From Desmodus rotundus (Eukaryota; Chordata; Mammalia; Chiroptera; Phyllostomidae): DNA of 64,000 bases. The position numbers were made by a program, and so were the translations under genes. Location: the NCBI RefSeq assembly GCF_022682495.2, contig NC_071392.1:55143459-55207458 (forward strand), written 5' to 3'. Below the pieces are notes generated by a model, which saw only the letters and a program-made list of their open reading frames with translations, did not search any database and had not been told where the DNA came from. Position 1 is the first letter of the stretch. Every line of letters begins with the position of its first letter. Below are positions 1 to 12,149 of this stretch, piece after piece.

Positions 1-1756
1 TTGGAAAGGAGGAAATGAAACTGTCACTGTTTGCAGGTGACATGATAGTATACATGGAAAATCCTATAGACTCCACCAAAAAACTACTCGACCTAATAAA
101 TGAATTTGGTAAATCAGCTGGATACAAAGTCAATACTCAGAAATCAAAGGCATTCCTGTACACCAAGAACGAAACTCCAGAAACAGAAATCAGGAAAAAA
201 ATCCCATTTGATATAGCAACAAGAAAAATAAAGTACCTAGGAACAAACCTTACCACGGTGAGGTAAAAGACCTGTTCTCAGAAAAGTATACAACACTGAA
301 GAAAGAAATTAAGGAAGACACAAACAAATGGAAGCATGTTTCATGCTAATGGACTGGAAGAATTAACATTATCAGAATGGCCATATTCCCAAAAGCAATT
401 TATAGATTCCATGCAACCCCTATTAGAGTACCCATGACATATTTCACAGATATAAAAGAAACATTTCTGAAATGCATATGGAACCATAAACGACCCTGAA
501 TAACTGCAGCAATTTTGAGAAAGAAGAACAAAGCAGGAGGGATCACAATACCTGATATGAAACTGTCTTACAGGGCCACGGTAGTCAAACAGCCTGGTAC
601 TGGCATAAAAACAGGCACATAGACCAATGGAACAGAACAGAGAGCCCAGAAATAAACTCAAGTCTTTACGGTCAATTAATATTTGACAAAGGAGGCAGGA
701 GCATAAAATGGAGCAAAAACAGCCTCTTCAACAGATGGTGTTGGGAGATCTGGACAGCTACGTGCAAAAAAATGAAACTTGATCACCAACTTATGCCATA
801 CACAAAAATAAATTCAAGGTTGAAGAAAGACTTAAATATATATCGTAACACCATAAAAGTCCTAGAGGGAAACACTGTCAGGAAAATCTCAGAGATTCCA
901 TGCAGCAACATCCTCAAAGACACATCCCCCAAAATAAGGGACATAAAGGAAAGAAGGAACAAATGGGACCTCATTAAAATAAAAAGCTTCTTCATGACTA
1001 AAGAACACAGCATTAAAATACAAAGAGAACCAACAGTATGGGAAAACATATTTGCCTATTACACCTCAGACAAGGGCCTAATCTCCAAAATATATGAAGA
1101 ACTCACATGACTGCACTCCAGGAAGACAAACAACCCAATTAAAAAATGGGCAAAGGACTTGAACAGACACTTCTCCAAGGAAGACATGCAGAGGACCCAG
1201 AGACATATGAAAAGATGCTGAGCATCACTAGCCATCAGAGAGATGCAAATTAAAACCACAATGAGGTACCATCTCACACCAGTCAGAGTGGCCAACATAA
1301 ACAAATCCACAAACAAATGTTGGAGAGGATGAGGAGAAAAGGGCACCCTAGTGCACTGTTGGTGGGAATGCAGACTGGTGAGGCTACTGTGGAAAACAGT
1401 ATGGAATTTCCTCAGAAAACTAAAAATGGAACTGCCCTTTGACCCAGCAATTCCGCTGCGGGGATTATACTCTAAGAACCCTGAAGCACCAATCCAGAGA
1501 ACCTGTGCACCCCAATGTTATGGCAGCACAATTTACAATAGCCAAGTACTGGATGCCATCTAAGTGCCCATCAGCAAATGAGTGGATCCAAAAACTATGG
1601 TATATTTACACAATGGAATTTTATGCAGCAGAGAGAAAGAAGGAGCTTATACCCTTTACAACAGCATGGGTGGAACTAGAGAGCATTATGCTAAGTGAAA
1701 TAAGCCAGACGGTGAGGGAGAAATACCACGTGATCTCACCTTTAACTGGAACATAA
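1..1756 (+). pseudogene. L1 ORF2 fragment (reverse transcriptase and C-terminal domain), broken
   Basis: This is the C-terminal half of an L1 ORF2 protein, which in active elements supplies endonuclease and reverse transcriptase. Open blocks at 15-266, 772-1110 and 1351-1756 lie in different frames and are separated by stops, so frameshifts and nonsense changes have accumulated. The conserved RT catalytic box, normally F-A-D-D, reads F-A-G-D at about 33-44, so a catalytic aspartate is replaced. The end of the protein ('SPLTGT' then stop at 1754-1756) is preserved. No product is expected. Confidence 0.9.
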
Positions 1757-1990
1757 TCAATAGAAGAAAAATGCAAACAAAATATAACCAGAGACATTGA
1801 AGTTAAGAAGAATTTAACAATGGGCAAGGGGAGTGGGAGGGGACAGTGAGGAGAGGGAAGTACAGGAACTACTATAAAGGACACATGGACAAAATAAAGG
1901 GAGAGGGTGGAGGTGGGGGAGGGAAGGGGGTTCAGCTGGGGTGGGGTGGAGGGGTGGGTAGAAAATGCAGACAACTGTCATTGAATAACA
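1..1990 (+). mobile_element. L1 LINE, 3' part (ORF2 RT to 3' UTR), cut by window start
   Basis: A LINE-1 copy begins before the window, inside the reverse transcriptase of ORF2, and runs through the cysteine-rich C terminus (around 1351-1756) into a G-rich 3' UTR (1757-1960) and an A-rich end. The segment around 1350-1430, encoding a '[17 protein letters not shown]'-like stretch, is the hallmark L1 ORF2 C-terminal region and recurs at about 3570, 35107 and 61120 here. It is not a functional gene: the frame is broken repeatedly. Fairly young by its resemblance to the other L1 tails, but no age was computed. Confidence 0.93.
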
Positions 1991-2305
1991 ATAATTTTTT
2001 TAAAAAAAACCAATAAACAAACATGTAAAATATAACCAGAGACATTGAAAGAAAGAACAAATTGACAGTAACCAGGGGGGATGGGGAAGGGGGTAACGGG
2101 GGTGATAAAGGGAAGTATAATCAAGGAACTACTGTATAAAAGACACATGAACAAAGCCGAAGGGGTGTAGGAAGGAGGTTGGGAGTTTGGGATGGGTGGT
2201 GTGGGGGCTGTGGTGGGGAAAAATGGAGGCAACTGTATTTGAACAAAAATTAAAAAAAAAAAACTAAAATTAAAGAAAGAAAAAGAAAGAAAGAAAGAAA
2301 GAAAA
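1991..2305 (+). mobile_element. severely 5'-truncated L1, 3' UTR only, with (GAAA)n tail
   Basis: The 3' UTR signature (a 'ccagagacattga' motif, G-rich tract, then 'gcaactgta-ttgaac') appears a second time directly after the first L1 tail, with no ORF2 between. It is therefore a separate, very short L1 insertion. Its A-rich tail from about 2247 grades into a GAAA tetranucleotide run that ends at 2304. Confidence 0.75.
2247..2304 (+). repeat. A-rich tail expanded to (GAAA)n microsatellite
   Basis: Poly-A followed by about seven consecutive GAAA-type units. Microsatellites commonly grow from retrotransposon poly-A tails, and this one lies exactly at the L1 3' end. Confidence 0.85.
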
Positions 2306-4235
2306 TCCTACAAACCTCACCAAAAAAACCCACTCAACCTAATAAATGAATGTTACAAAGTAAAGGGATACAAAGTCAATATTCAGATCAATGACATTTT
2401 TATGCACAAATAATGAACTATCAGAAAGAGAAAGTAAAAAAAATCTCATTTATTATTGCAACAAAAAATTATTATACCATACCAAGGAATAAATTTAAGC
2501 AGGGAAGTAAAAGGCCTGTACTTGGAAAACTATAGGAAATTGAAGAAAGGAACTGAGGAAGATGAGAATAAGTGGAAGCATATACCATGTTCATAGACTG
2601 TAATAATTAACATCATTAAAATTTCCATATTGCTGAAAGCAATGTATAAATTCAACAAAATTCTAACTAAGACACAAATGACGTATTTCACAAATCTAGA
2701 ACAAATATTTCAAAAATTTATCTAGATCTGAAACGGACCATGAATAGCTTCAACAATCTTGAGAAAAAAGAACAAAGTTGGAGGGATCACAATACTGATA
2801 TCAAACAATATTACAAGGGCATTGTAATCAAAACAGTCTGGTACTGGCATAAGAACAGACACATAGATCAATGGAAAAGAATAGAGAGCCCAGAAATAAA
2901 GCCATGCCTTTTTGGTCAATTAATATTTGACAAAGGAGGTAAGAGCATAAAAAGGACTAAAGACAATCTCTTTTATAAATGGTGTTGGGAGAGCTGGACT
3001 GGTACATGCAAAAAAATTGAAACAAGACCACCATCTTACACAGTACAGTAGAATAAACTCAAAATGGATAAAAGGCTTAAATATTAGTCATGATACCATA
3101 AAATCCTAGAGGAAAACATAGGCAGTAAAATTTCATGTATCTCATAGCAATATTTTTGCTGATATATTCCTTAGATCAAGGAAAATAAAGGAAAAAAATA
3201 AACTTGGATGATGTCAAATTAAACACTTCTGTACAGCTAAAGAAATCATCATAAAAATAAAAAGGGAACTGATTGTATAGGAGAACATATTTGTCGATGG
3301 TATACCATACAAGTGTTTAGTCTCCAAAATATATTAAAAGAACTCATATGGCTCAACACCAGGAATACAAACAGTCCAATTAAAAAATGGGCAATGGACC
3401 TGAATAGATACTTGTCCAAGTAGGACATAGAGATCGCCCATAAACATATGAAAATGTGCCCAACATCACTACCTATCAGATAGATGCAAATTAAAACCAC
3501 TATGAGATCCGCCTCATATCTGTCCTAATGGCTATCATAATAAATCAACAAACAGCAAGTGCTAGAGAGGATGTTGGTGGGAATGCAGACTGGTGCAGCA
3601 ACTGTGGAAACAGTATGGAATTCCCTCAAAAAACTAAAAATGGAACTGCCTATTGACCCAGTCATTCCACTGTTAGGAATTTACACAAAGAATCCCAAAA
3701 CATCAATTCAAAAGAATCTGTCCATCCCCATGTTTATAGCAGCAGTATTTACAATAGACCAGATTTAGAAATGGCCTAAGTGCCTATCAGTAGATGAGTG
3801 GGTTAAAAAACTGTGGTACATCTGCACAATGGAATACTACACAGCAGAAAGAAAGCAGGAATTTCTAACTTTTGCAACAGCATGGATGGAACTAGTAACT
3901 ATTACACTAAGTGAAATAAGCCAGTCGGTGAAAGACAAATACCATGTGATCTTACTTATACGACAAATCAAATGAACTAAGTAAACTAATGAGTAAGATA
4001 GAACCAGAAGTATAGAATGATGGAACAGACTGACAGCTGTAAGTGAAGAGAGAGGTGGAGAGTGACTGAAAGGTAAACGGATTAGTCAAAGAACATATAT
4101 GAAGGACCCATGAACATGGACAATGGTGAGGGGATTGATTGTGGAAGTGGGGTGTGGGTGGAGGAGGAAAAAAGTGGGACAACTAAAATAGCATAAACAA
4201 TAAAATGTTTAAATTTAATTAAAAAATTAAATAAA
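2306..4235 (+). mobile_element. older L1 LINE, ORF2 RT region to 3' end
   Basis: ORF2 restarts at the same internal position as at base 60 (residues around 'NPxxSTKKxLDLINE') and runs to about 3960, followed by a different 3' UTR ending in 'gggacaactaaaatagcat' and an AATAAA-like A-rich end. Readable blocks are 2740-3051 and 3559-3768; stops and frameshifts separate them. The 3' UTR differs from the first L1 and resembles the HAL1-type 3' end, so this is another, more decayed subfamily. Confidence 0.87.
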
Positions 4236-4259
4236 TAAAATAAAAACACTTGCTGATAT

Positions 4260-5400
4260 ATATTTATAGGTTATCTTTGAAGAATATTGTGCTTAGCTTA
4301 AAATTCTAACTTGTCAGTTCTTTTTTAGTCAGCACTTTGAAGATGCAATTTCACTGTCCCTTGGTTTTCATCATTTCTATTAAGGAATACATTTTATTTT
4401 TATGGACTTAAAAGTGAATGATAAAAGTATTCTATTATTGAATGTAATATATCTTTCTCCCATCTGGCTGCTTTTAAGTTTTTCTCATTGGCTCTGATTT
4501 CCAAAAGGTTAACGGGGACATGCCTCAGTATGTTTGCTTGGTTTCCTTTTTTGTTGCTTCTTTAATTATTATTTTGGGGTTTTATATTATATTTTCCTGC
4601 AAGTTGATGTTTTTCATCAATTTTAGAATATTCTTTGTCAGTATTACTTCAAAAGTAGCAACTATTCTGTCCCTGAGATTCCAATACACCTACAAGGGGC
4701 ATTTTCACCATGTCCTACATGCTTTTTGAGATAATTTTTGTATTTCTCTTTGTTTGCCTGTTTTTGTTTTTTATGTTCTTCTTTTACATTTGTCTCTCTG
4801 CTCTTCAGTGTGTATATATTCTATTATCCTATCTCCCAGTTCATTAATCTTCTATTTAGCTGATACTGTTCTGTTTTTACTTTGTCTACTGGGTCTTTAC
4901 TGGTAGTAGTTATATTTTTCTTTTCTAGAATTTCCATTTTAATTATTTTTTAAAGATTTCATTTATTTCTGAGAGAGAGATAAAAGGAGGGAGACAGAGA
5001 AGGAAAGAAGCATTGATGTCCAAGAGAATCATCAGTTTTGTGCCTCTCACACTTCCCCAATTGGGGACTTGGTCTGCACCCCAGACATGTGCCCTGACTG
5101 GGAATCAACTGGTGATTTTTGGTTTGCAGGCCAGTGCTCAAAACTCTGAGCCACACCAGCCAGGGCCATTTTAATCATTTTTTTCAGACTTTAGCAATCT
5201 ATTAAAATCCATTGATGTTCTTGAACATACAGTAATTATCATATTAAAGTCTGTATCTATTTATTCCAATATGTCAGTTCATTTTGGATATGATTCTCAT
5301 GTATTTTTTTCTTAGTTTTCACCCAATTATTTTGTCTCATAGAATGTATCCTAATTTTTAAAAAATTTTAAGTAAAGGTAAGTTAAACATTGTGGTGAAA
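4260..5400 (-). mobile_element. ancient, degenerate L1-like sequence (interrupted by a SINE)
   Basis: T-rich DNA whose minus strand shows weak L1-like phrases, for example near 4480-4520 and 4690-4730. No reading frame is recognisable. Assignment rests on general resemblance to old mammalian L1s; it could be unrelated T-rich sequence. Confidence 0.4.
4951..5165 (-). mobile_element. Ves-type tRNA-derived SINE
   Basis: On the minus strand the copy starts with the bat Ves head ('ggccctggctggtgtggctc') near 5165 and carries a tRNA B-box-like block and a (CT)-rich tail. It is flanked by near-identical 17-bp target duplications at 4934-4950 and 5166-5182 (one mismatch), confirming retroposition into the surrounding old sequence. 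Confidence 0.92.
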
Positions 5401-5410
5401 AATTAAAGAT

Positions 5411-5590
5411 CCCTGGCTGGGTAACTCACTTGTTTGGAGTGTTGTCCAATGTGCCAAGGTTGTGGGTTCAATCCCATGTCGGGGTATATAAAAGAATCAC
5501 TCAATGAGTTCATGAATGAACAGAACAGAATTTTGATGTTTCTCTCTGTTTCTATTTATTTCTCTAAAATTAATACATTAAAAAAATTAA
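5411..5590 (+). mobile_element. Ves-related SINE, diverged
   Basis: Starts 'ccctggctgg', has a degenerate B-box ('ggttcaatcc'-like at about 5465) and ends in the typical 'gatgtttctctctgtttct' tail with a short A-rich end. Imperfect flanking repeats of 'aaattaaa-agat' type are visible. Confidence 0.82.
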
Positions 5591-6139
5591 ACAGATAAAT
5601 GAAAGTTCTAGATATGGTAGTTTTCCTCACAAGAGGATATATTTTGGTTATTGCTTGTGTCAGAATAAAAGTAGATCATTTCATATAAAGTGATATTGAG
5701 CTAATTAAGAAGGTTTCGTTTTTATTAGTTTTAGGTTTCTTTTGTAAACAAACAATATTTTGTTTTTCCATTATAGTAGACATATAATACTACATTAGTT
5801 TCAGGTTGCAACAAAAGCAACCAAGGACTACAAAATAGACTACAATAGTCCAAAGTCTATTTTGCATGGTACAAGTGTTACACCTCAGCTTTTTTTAAAG
5901 TTTCAATTTTCAAAAAATGATTTTTCCATCCCTTTACTTTCAGTCCGTGTGTATCTTTCAATCTAAAGTGATTCTTTTGTAGACAACATATGTAAGGGTC
6001 TTGTTTTCTTATCCTTTCAGCCACCCTATGTCTTTGATTAAAGCACTTAATCAATTTGCATTTAAAGTAATTGTTGATAGATATGTATTTATTGTCATTT
6101 TATTATTTACATATTTTATCTCTTTTCTTCTTCTTAAAT

Positions 6140-6990
6140 AAGTCCCTTTAACATTTCTTGATGAATTTTTTTGTTTTTTCTTATCTGTGAAGCTCTTAAC
6201 CTATCCTTTGATTCTACATGAAAGCTTGATGGGTAAAGAAATCTTGGTTATAGGTCTTTGTTTTTTTTATCACTTTAAATATCATGCCAATTCCATCAGG
6301 CTTGCAGTTTCTGTTGAGAAATAGCTGACAGTGTTATGGGAGCTTCCTTTGCTACTTTTAAGATTCTCTCTTTGCCTTTAAACTTTGCTATTTTAATTAT
6401 GATTTGACTTGGTGTGGGCCTCTTTGGGTTTATCTTGTTTGGGATGCTTTGTGTTTCCAGGACTCATATGTCTATTTCCTTCACCAGGTTAAGAAAGCTT
6501 TTTGTCATTATTTGTTCAAATAAGTTTTCAATTTTTTGTTTTCCCCCTTCTCCATCCTGCATCCCCATGACGAGAATATTGGTACTCTTGAAGTTGTCTC
6601 AGAAATTTCTAAACTATCTTCAATTTTAAATTATGTTTTTCTATTTTTCTGTTCTGATTTAATGTTTTTGCTTTTTTTATCTTCAAAATCACTCATTTGA
6701 TCCTCTGCTTCATTTACTCCAGTGTTGATTCCATGTAATGTATTCTTTATTTCAGTTTTTGTATTCTTCATTTCTGACTGTTTCTTTTTTATCCATTTTT
6801 ATCCATTTTCCATTTTATCCATTTGTCCATTTTTATGTTTCCTAACTCTTTGCTGAAGTTCTCACTAAGATCATTGAGCATCTTTATGAACAATGTTTTG
6901 AACTCTGCATCTGGTAGATCACCTGTCTCCATTTTGTTTAGTTCTTTTTCTGGAATTTTATTTTGTGCTTTTATTTGGGACGTTTCTTTG
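6140..6990 (-). pseudogene. L1 ORF1 remnant
   Basis: ORF1 encodes the trimeric RNA-binding protein of L1 ribonucleoprotein particles. The minus strand shows the N-terminal 'F-R-x-L' type segment near 6895-6920, the start of the RNA-recognition domain near 6560-6600, and the C-terminal domain out to about 6140. Many stops and indels interrupt it and no long frame survives. It is homologous to the ORF1s of the HAL1 copies in this window but far more decayed. Confidence 0.75.
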
Positions 6991-7039
6991 TCTCTCCTTT
7001 TTCTCTGCCTCCTATGTTTATTTCTATCTATTAGGTAGA

Positions 7040-8435
7040 GCTCCTATATCTTCCTGTCTTGGTAGAGTAGTCTTATCTAATAGGTGTCCTGTGGGACCTC
7101 ATGACATAGTCTCCCTGGTTACCTGAGGCAGGTGCTTCAGGTGTGTCCCTTGTGTGTATTGTGTGTGCCCTCTTGGTGTAGTTGAGTCTTGATTATAGTT
7201 GGCAGGTCAATGGGAGGAACTGACCTTCAGGCTGATTGGTTGTGAGGACTGGCTATGACTTCAGTAGAGGAGCTGTTGTGCATGAGCTTACCCTACAGAG
7301 CAGGATTTGCTTTAGTGGAGCATGGTTCCTGTGGAGTCTGCCTTTTGAGTGCTGCATTTGTGGAGGTGGTTGGGTGGTGCTCAGGTATTGCTTGAAGCTG
7401 ACCATTAGGTGCATTAATTATGGGATCTTTGGGGAGGTGCTGGCTTGTGTCATGCCTGGGGCCACTCAGTATGAGCTACAAAGTTATCTAAAGATTGCAG
7501 CCACTTGTTCAGGGCTTGGTAGTGCCTGGGAGAAGTAAAGCTATCAACTGAGGCTATCTGTCACTAGTTGGACTTTGGGCTGCTTAGCAATAGGTACTAG
7601 GCCAGAAGACACCACATGCTGCTTATTTGGGATTTGTAAACCTTTAAGAGATTCTTTAAAAGTCCACTGAATGAGCCAACATAGACTTTTTATAAGAAAA
7701 AGCCACTGGAAAGGCTTGGGTGGGCCTGCAAGTTGGGTTGGGCAGGGTCTCAGGAAGTCACCACGCAGGATGAACAGTATTAGCCGGGTTGACAAAGACT
7801 CAAGTGTGTTGCCTGCCTATGTCTGCAGAGGGACACTCATCAAAGAAATGATGACTTTAGCCAGCACTCTGTCTAAGAGAAAGTTGCCCTTCCAGCCCTT
7901 GCCCTGAAGCCAAACAATTCTGTTACTTCCCATGTGTCTCTGGTGCCTTTTGAGCTGCTGCCCAAGTGCTAGAGCTCAGAGCCTGTGAGTTCACCAGTGA
8001 GTAAGTCCAGGCTCACACCCTTTAATAGGTGCTTCTATGACCCCAGCATCCCTTTGTCTCAATGCAATGCCCACTGTTTTTCATAGCCAGATATTGGGGG
8101 AAATGTTCCTCTTCCCAGAACTAGAACCCTGGGCTGGGGATTCTGGTATATATCTGGGACACCTCACTCTTCAGAGGGAACTCCACAGCCAAGATATATC
8201 TCCTGATTTTTATCGACCATATGTGTATGTGGGACCAGCCCATTGCACATCCCCACCCCTCCTACCAGTTTACTCATGGCTTCTTCTGCATATCCATAGT
8301 TATAGGACTTTTGTTCAGCTAGACTTCAGGCAGTTCTTAATGATAGCTTTCTGTAGTTTAATTGTAATTTTGATGTGGTCATGGGAAGAAGCAAGTACAG
8401 TGATTAGCCACCCTGCCATCATGACCAGAACCCAG
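7040..8435 (-). promoter_or_regulatory. L1 5' UTR (relict internal promoter region)
   Basis: About 1.4 kb lies between ORF1 and the 5' end of this L1 copy. In active L1s this region holds the internal RNA polymerase II promoter. The outer end ('ctggtcatgatggcagggtg' on the minus strand) is the typical start of a mammalian L1. Promoter activity cannot be inferred. Confidence 0.6.
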
Positions 8436-9120
8436 TTTAGGTTTCTTAATTCAAAATCTGGGATGTTTTCTGGGGTTTCCATGTTATCTGTAAGCCTCCT
8501 GAAACTGCTTAAAGCTTTGCTTAGCGTCTCAGCCTCAGAGGCACTGTTTTATCTACCATCTCTTTGCGTTTTCTAGCTTTCTTAGACCTTTGAAATCTGG
8601 CTTTAAACCATCAGTATATGCTTTGATTAAGAATTTTCAAGAGAGACTTTTGCTTTTTTTTTTTTTTTAAATTTCCCATTTCATCCAAAACTAAGGCTAG
8701 GAAGAGCACATATCCTATTTTTAACTTTTTCAGCAAGTTTGTTGTTCTTGTTCAATTATTAGGAGCATTATCCTTCAGGTGTTTTACTTTAATACGGAGG
8801 TCTCTCATCTATTTTCTGCCCTTCTCCAGCCTAAGACTTGGTTTTCTGTCCCCAACTTGTTAGACCAATAAAACAGTAATTTAATTGCCTTTCCAGATTA
8901 ATGATTTCTATCCTCTAATAAAATCCTTTTATTATTTTTATCACCTCAGTTAATATTTGCATCTTAAGTATATTGCACCAGGAGATATATTTCTGAATAT
9001 CTGGTCTGCCTTGTTGCCTTAAGGAAAAATCTAATCATGCTATGCCTCAGTCACATAGAAAACACATCCCACATTTTCCCATTTTCAGGCATTGATTCTA
9101 ATGCTTCTTGATATAAGAGG
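8436..9120. other. no recognisable feature
   Basis: AT-rich sequence with a poly-T run at 8656-8669. I see no ORF, RNA gene or repeat family that I can name. Confidence 0.6.
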
Positions 9121-9124
9121 CATT

Positions 9125-9375
9125 GTTTTATGACACTTAAGAACTTGGCCTTTGGAATTAAATATTTTGAATTCAAGTATTTGTTCTGCCACTCTCTAAG
9201 TATGTGACCTTGGACTACTTACTTACCTTTCAAGGACTCAGTTTTTGTACCTATAACATCTGGGTATTAATAGTATAGCTCTCACAGAGTTGTTGTAACA
9301 ACTGAATGAGATAATGTGTGTAAGGTGTTAATATCATGTCTCACACACTGTATAAGCATCCTAGAGTCAAATATA
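9125..9375 (+). mobile_element. MIR SINE (mammalian-wide interspersed repeat)
   Basis: The conserved core is present: 'tgtgaccttgga' at about 9206, a 'cctcagttt'-type block at about 9236, the 'tgtaaaatg'-like and 'ttgttgtaa' blocks, and 'aatgagataatgtgtgtaa' at about 9305. Ancient copy without visible target duplications. Confidence 0.9.
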
Positions 9376-9937
9376 ATAAAGGATAAATTAATGTTAATTA
9401 CTATTACTACCTGAAATGTCCTTTCCTTGAACATGTGTTTATTGAATACTTATTCTCCATTAAGTACATGTTCTACCTTCTCCAAAAATCCATTCAAATA
9501 TCTCTAGACATCATTAAATTATTTTATTTTATACTCATAAACATGTCCATTTCTTATAAATCTCTTAAAGCATCTTTTCCAGATCCAACTCTCTTAGGTT
9601 TATGTAAGTATTTACATGTTTCGCCTCTCCAACAGTTTGTGAGCTTCTACAGTATAAGAATTATCACAGGGAATATAGGTCAGATTTCACTGTATTGATC
9701 TATATCTTGTATCTTAGGACAGTTATTTAATGGGGTAGATGGCATACATATGAGTTAGAGAATGAAGAAAGGCAGAAAGAAAAATGTGATAAGATTTTAG
9801 GCTGAAAAGCTGTTTCATATATATTGTTTCAAATGATCCTTACAATAAATCCTAGATGAGGTTCTTCTGAAGTTTATCATAGCTTCTATTTTTTAATAGA
9901 AAGATATATATATCTATGAGTTAATGGTTTATCAAAA
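9376..9937. other. no recognisable feature
   Basis: AT-rich sequence between the MIR and a HAL1 insertion. Nothing named. Confidence 0.55.
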
Positions 9938-9947
9938 GTACTAAAAT

Positions 9948-11788
9948 GGAGAACCAAGATGGCTGCGTAGGTAGACACACTGCACCTCCTCTCACAACCA
10001 GAACTGACAGAGAATCGAACAGCAAGGGGGACCAACACCAAGAAAATAGAAAATAACCATTCATCCAGACTGGTAGGAGGGGCGGAGACGGGCACCAGGG
10101 TGGAGAGGACTCGCGTGGCTGTGGCGGGACTGAGACTGGCGGAGTGTGGGACAAATGGCGCAGGCAGTCTGAGCACTAGCAGACCCTGCGGCCCCACATT
10201 TGCACAGATAAACCCAGAGGGCCGGACTCAGAGTGGCGGAGAATGGGGCAGGCAGAGCAGCGGGTAGCACCCCGCAGCACCACATTCGCCCACAGATAAA
10301 CCCGACAAACAGCAGGGAGCGAAGCAAACTGCGTAACCCAGGGCTCCAGCTCAGGGAAATAAAGCCTCAAACCTCTGATTGAAAACGCCCTTGGGGGTTG
10401 GGGCGGCAGCAGGAGAGACTCCCAGCCTCAAAGGAGAGGTCATTGGAGAGACCCACAGGGGCCTAGAGTGTGCACAGGCCCACTTACTCGGGAACCAGCA
10501 CCAGAGTGGCCCAGTTTGATTGTGGGTAACGGAGTGAAAGATTAAAATCCGGAGGAGAGTGAGGCGGGCGCCATTGCACCCACTCCGCCCCTCCCCCACG
10601 TACAGCTTCACAGCGCTGCTGCGACCAGCATTACCCCACCCTGGTGAACACCTAAGGCTCTGCCCCTTAAAGTAATAGACACGCCAAGACAAAAAAAGAA
10701 AAAAATGGCCCAAATGACAGAACACTTCAAAGCTCCAGAAAAAATACAACTAAGCGAGGAAGAGATAGCCAACCTATCAGATGCACAGTTCAGAGCACTG
10801 GTTATCAATATGCTCACAGACTTGGTCGAATCTATTTGAAAAACAGATGAAAAAATGAAGCCTATGCTAAGAGAAACAAAGGAAAATGTACAGGGAACCA
10901 ATAGTGATGAGAAGGAAACTGGGACTCAAATCAATGGTGTGGACCAGAAGGAAGAAACAAACATCCAATCAGAAAAGAATGAAGAAACAAGAATTCGGAA
11001 AAATGAGGAGAGGCTTAGGAACCTCCCGGACGCCTTGAAATGTTCCAACATCTGAATTATAGGGGTGCCAGAAGGAGAAGAGGAAGAACAAAAAATTGAA
11101 AACTTATTTGAACAAATAATGAAGGAGAACTTCCCTAATCTGGCAAAGGAAATAGACTTCCGGAAAGTCCAGGAAGCTCAGAGAGTCCCAAAGAAGCTGG
11201 ACCCAAGGAGGAACACGCCAAGGCACATCATAATTACATTACCCAAGATTAAATGCAAGGACCTACATCCAAGATTACTGTATCCAGCAAAGCTATCACT
11301 TAGAATGGAAGGGAAGATAAAGTGCTTCTCAGATAAGGTCAAGTTAAAGAAGTTCATCATCACTAAGCCCTTATTATATGAAATGTTAAAGGGAGTTACC
11401 TAAGAAAAAGAAGATCAAAAATTGGAACAGTAAAAATGACAGCAAACTCACAGTTATTAACGGCCACACATAAAACAAAAACGAGAGCAAACTAGGCAAA
11501 CAACTAAAACATGAGGGTTGTCATTAAGGGAGTGGGAGGGGGAGAGAGGGGGAAAGGTACAGAGAATAAGTAGCATAGATGATAGGTGGAAAATAGACAG
11601 GGGGAGGGTAAAAATAGTGTAGGAAATGTAGAAGCCAAAGAACTTATAAGTATGACCTATGGACATGAACTATAGGGGGGGAATGTGGGAGGGAGGGGGG
11701 TGGGCAGGATGGAGTGGAGTGGGGGGGGGAAATGGGACAACTGTAATAGCATAATCAATAAATATATTTTAAAAAAAAGAAAAAAAAT
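9948..11788 (+). mobile_element. HAL1 (ORF1-only half-L1) copy 1
   Basis: A 5' UTR beginning 'ggagaaccaagatggctgcg' is followed by ORF1 (10705-11403), then directly by a G-rich 3' UTR ending 'aatagcataatcaataaata' and poly-A. No ORF2 is present, which defines a half-L1 layout known from other mammals. Ten-base target duplications (gtactaaaat) lie at 9938-9947 and 11789-11798, so both ends are the true ends and the absence of ORF2 is not a truncation. Confidence 0.92.
10705..11403 (+). pseudogene. HAL1 copy 1 ORF1, two stops and a 47-codon in-frame deletion
   Basis: This codes for an L1 ORF1p-type RNA-binding protein: a short N-terminal coiled-coil region, an RNA-recognition domain beginning near 11050 ('IIGVPEGEEEEQKIENLFEQ') and the C-terminal domain with 'LYPAKLSLRMEGKIKCFSDK' near 11280-11330. 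The frame is kept from the ATG at 10705 to the stop at 11401-11403 except for stops at 10837-10839 and 11053-11055. Compared with copy 4, 141 bp are missing at about 11252, removing the end of the RNA-recognition domain and the start of the C-terminal domain. No functional product is expected. Confidence 0.88.
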
Positions 11789-11798
11789 GTACTAAAAT

Positions 11799-12149
11799 AT
11801 AGGATTTTCTGATATCATTACACAAAGTATTCTGAGGTGAGAAGAGAGGTAGAAATGGCTTGATACAGAAAGGTTGGGGGAAGAATAATAAAACTTAAAA
11901 GAATAAAATAAAAATAAAAGAATAATAAAAACCCAGAAGGATGTAAATTACAATAATAGAAATAAGGAGGGAAAGTTTAATGAGGACAAGAGATTAAAGA
12001 AATTTATTGCTGATTAATCAGAGGTCTCAGAGAAACAACTAATAGTATAAATATAAATTTATATATAATTTATAGTTATATGTTTATTTATAGCTTTATA
12101 TTTCTATATTTATCTCCATCTCTCTATCAAGAAAAAGCTTTATTTTATA
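11799..12149. other. A-rich unique sequence
   Basis: Includes repeated 'aataaaa' runs near 11888-11935 and an AT-rich patch at 12040-12110. No element is identified. Confidence 0.5.

Larger units (their letters stand above)
5875..8435 (-). mobile_element. L1 LINE, 5' half (5' UTR, ORF1, start of ORF2)
   Basis: Reading the minus strand, the element starts near 8435, has about 1.4 kb of 5' UTR, then ORF1 (about 6990 to 6140) and the first part of ORF2, whose 'aaagtaaagggatggaaaaa' endonuclease-domain phrase lies at about 5925-5945. The 3' half of the element is missing, so it is a rearranged or deleted copy rather than a normal 5'-truncated one. Confidence 0.82.

Noticed and set aside
1621..1974. 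Proline- and serine-rich minus frame
   Set aside because: Antisense of an L1 ORF2 end and its G-rich 3' UTR.
8037..8576. A 179-codon open frame on +
   Set aside because: It lies antisense over the 5' UTR of the minus-strand L1 and matches no protein family I recognise.
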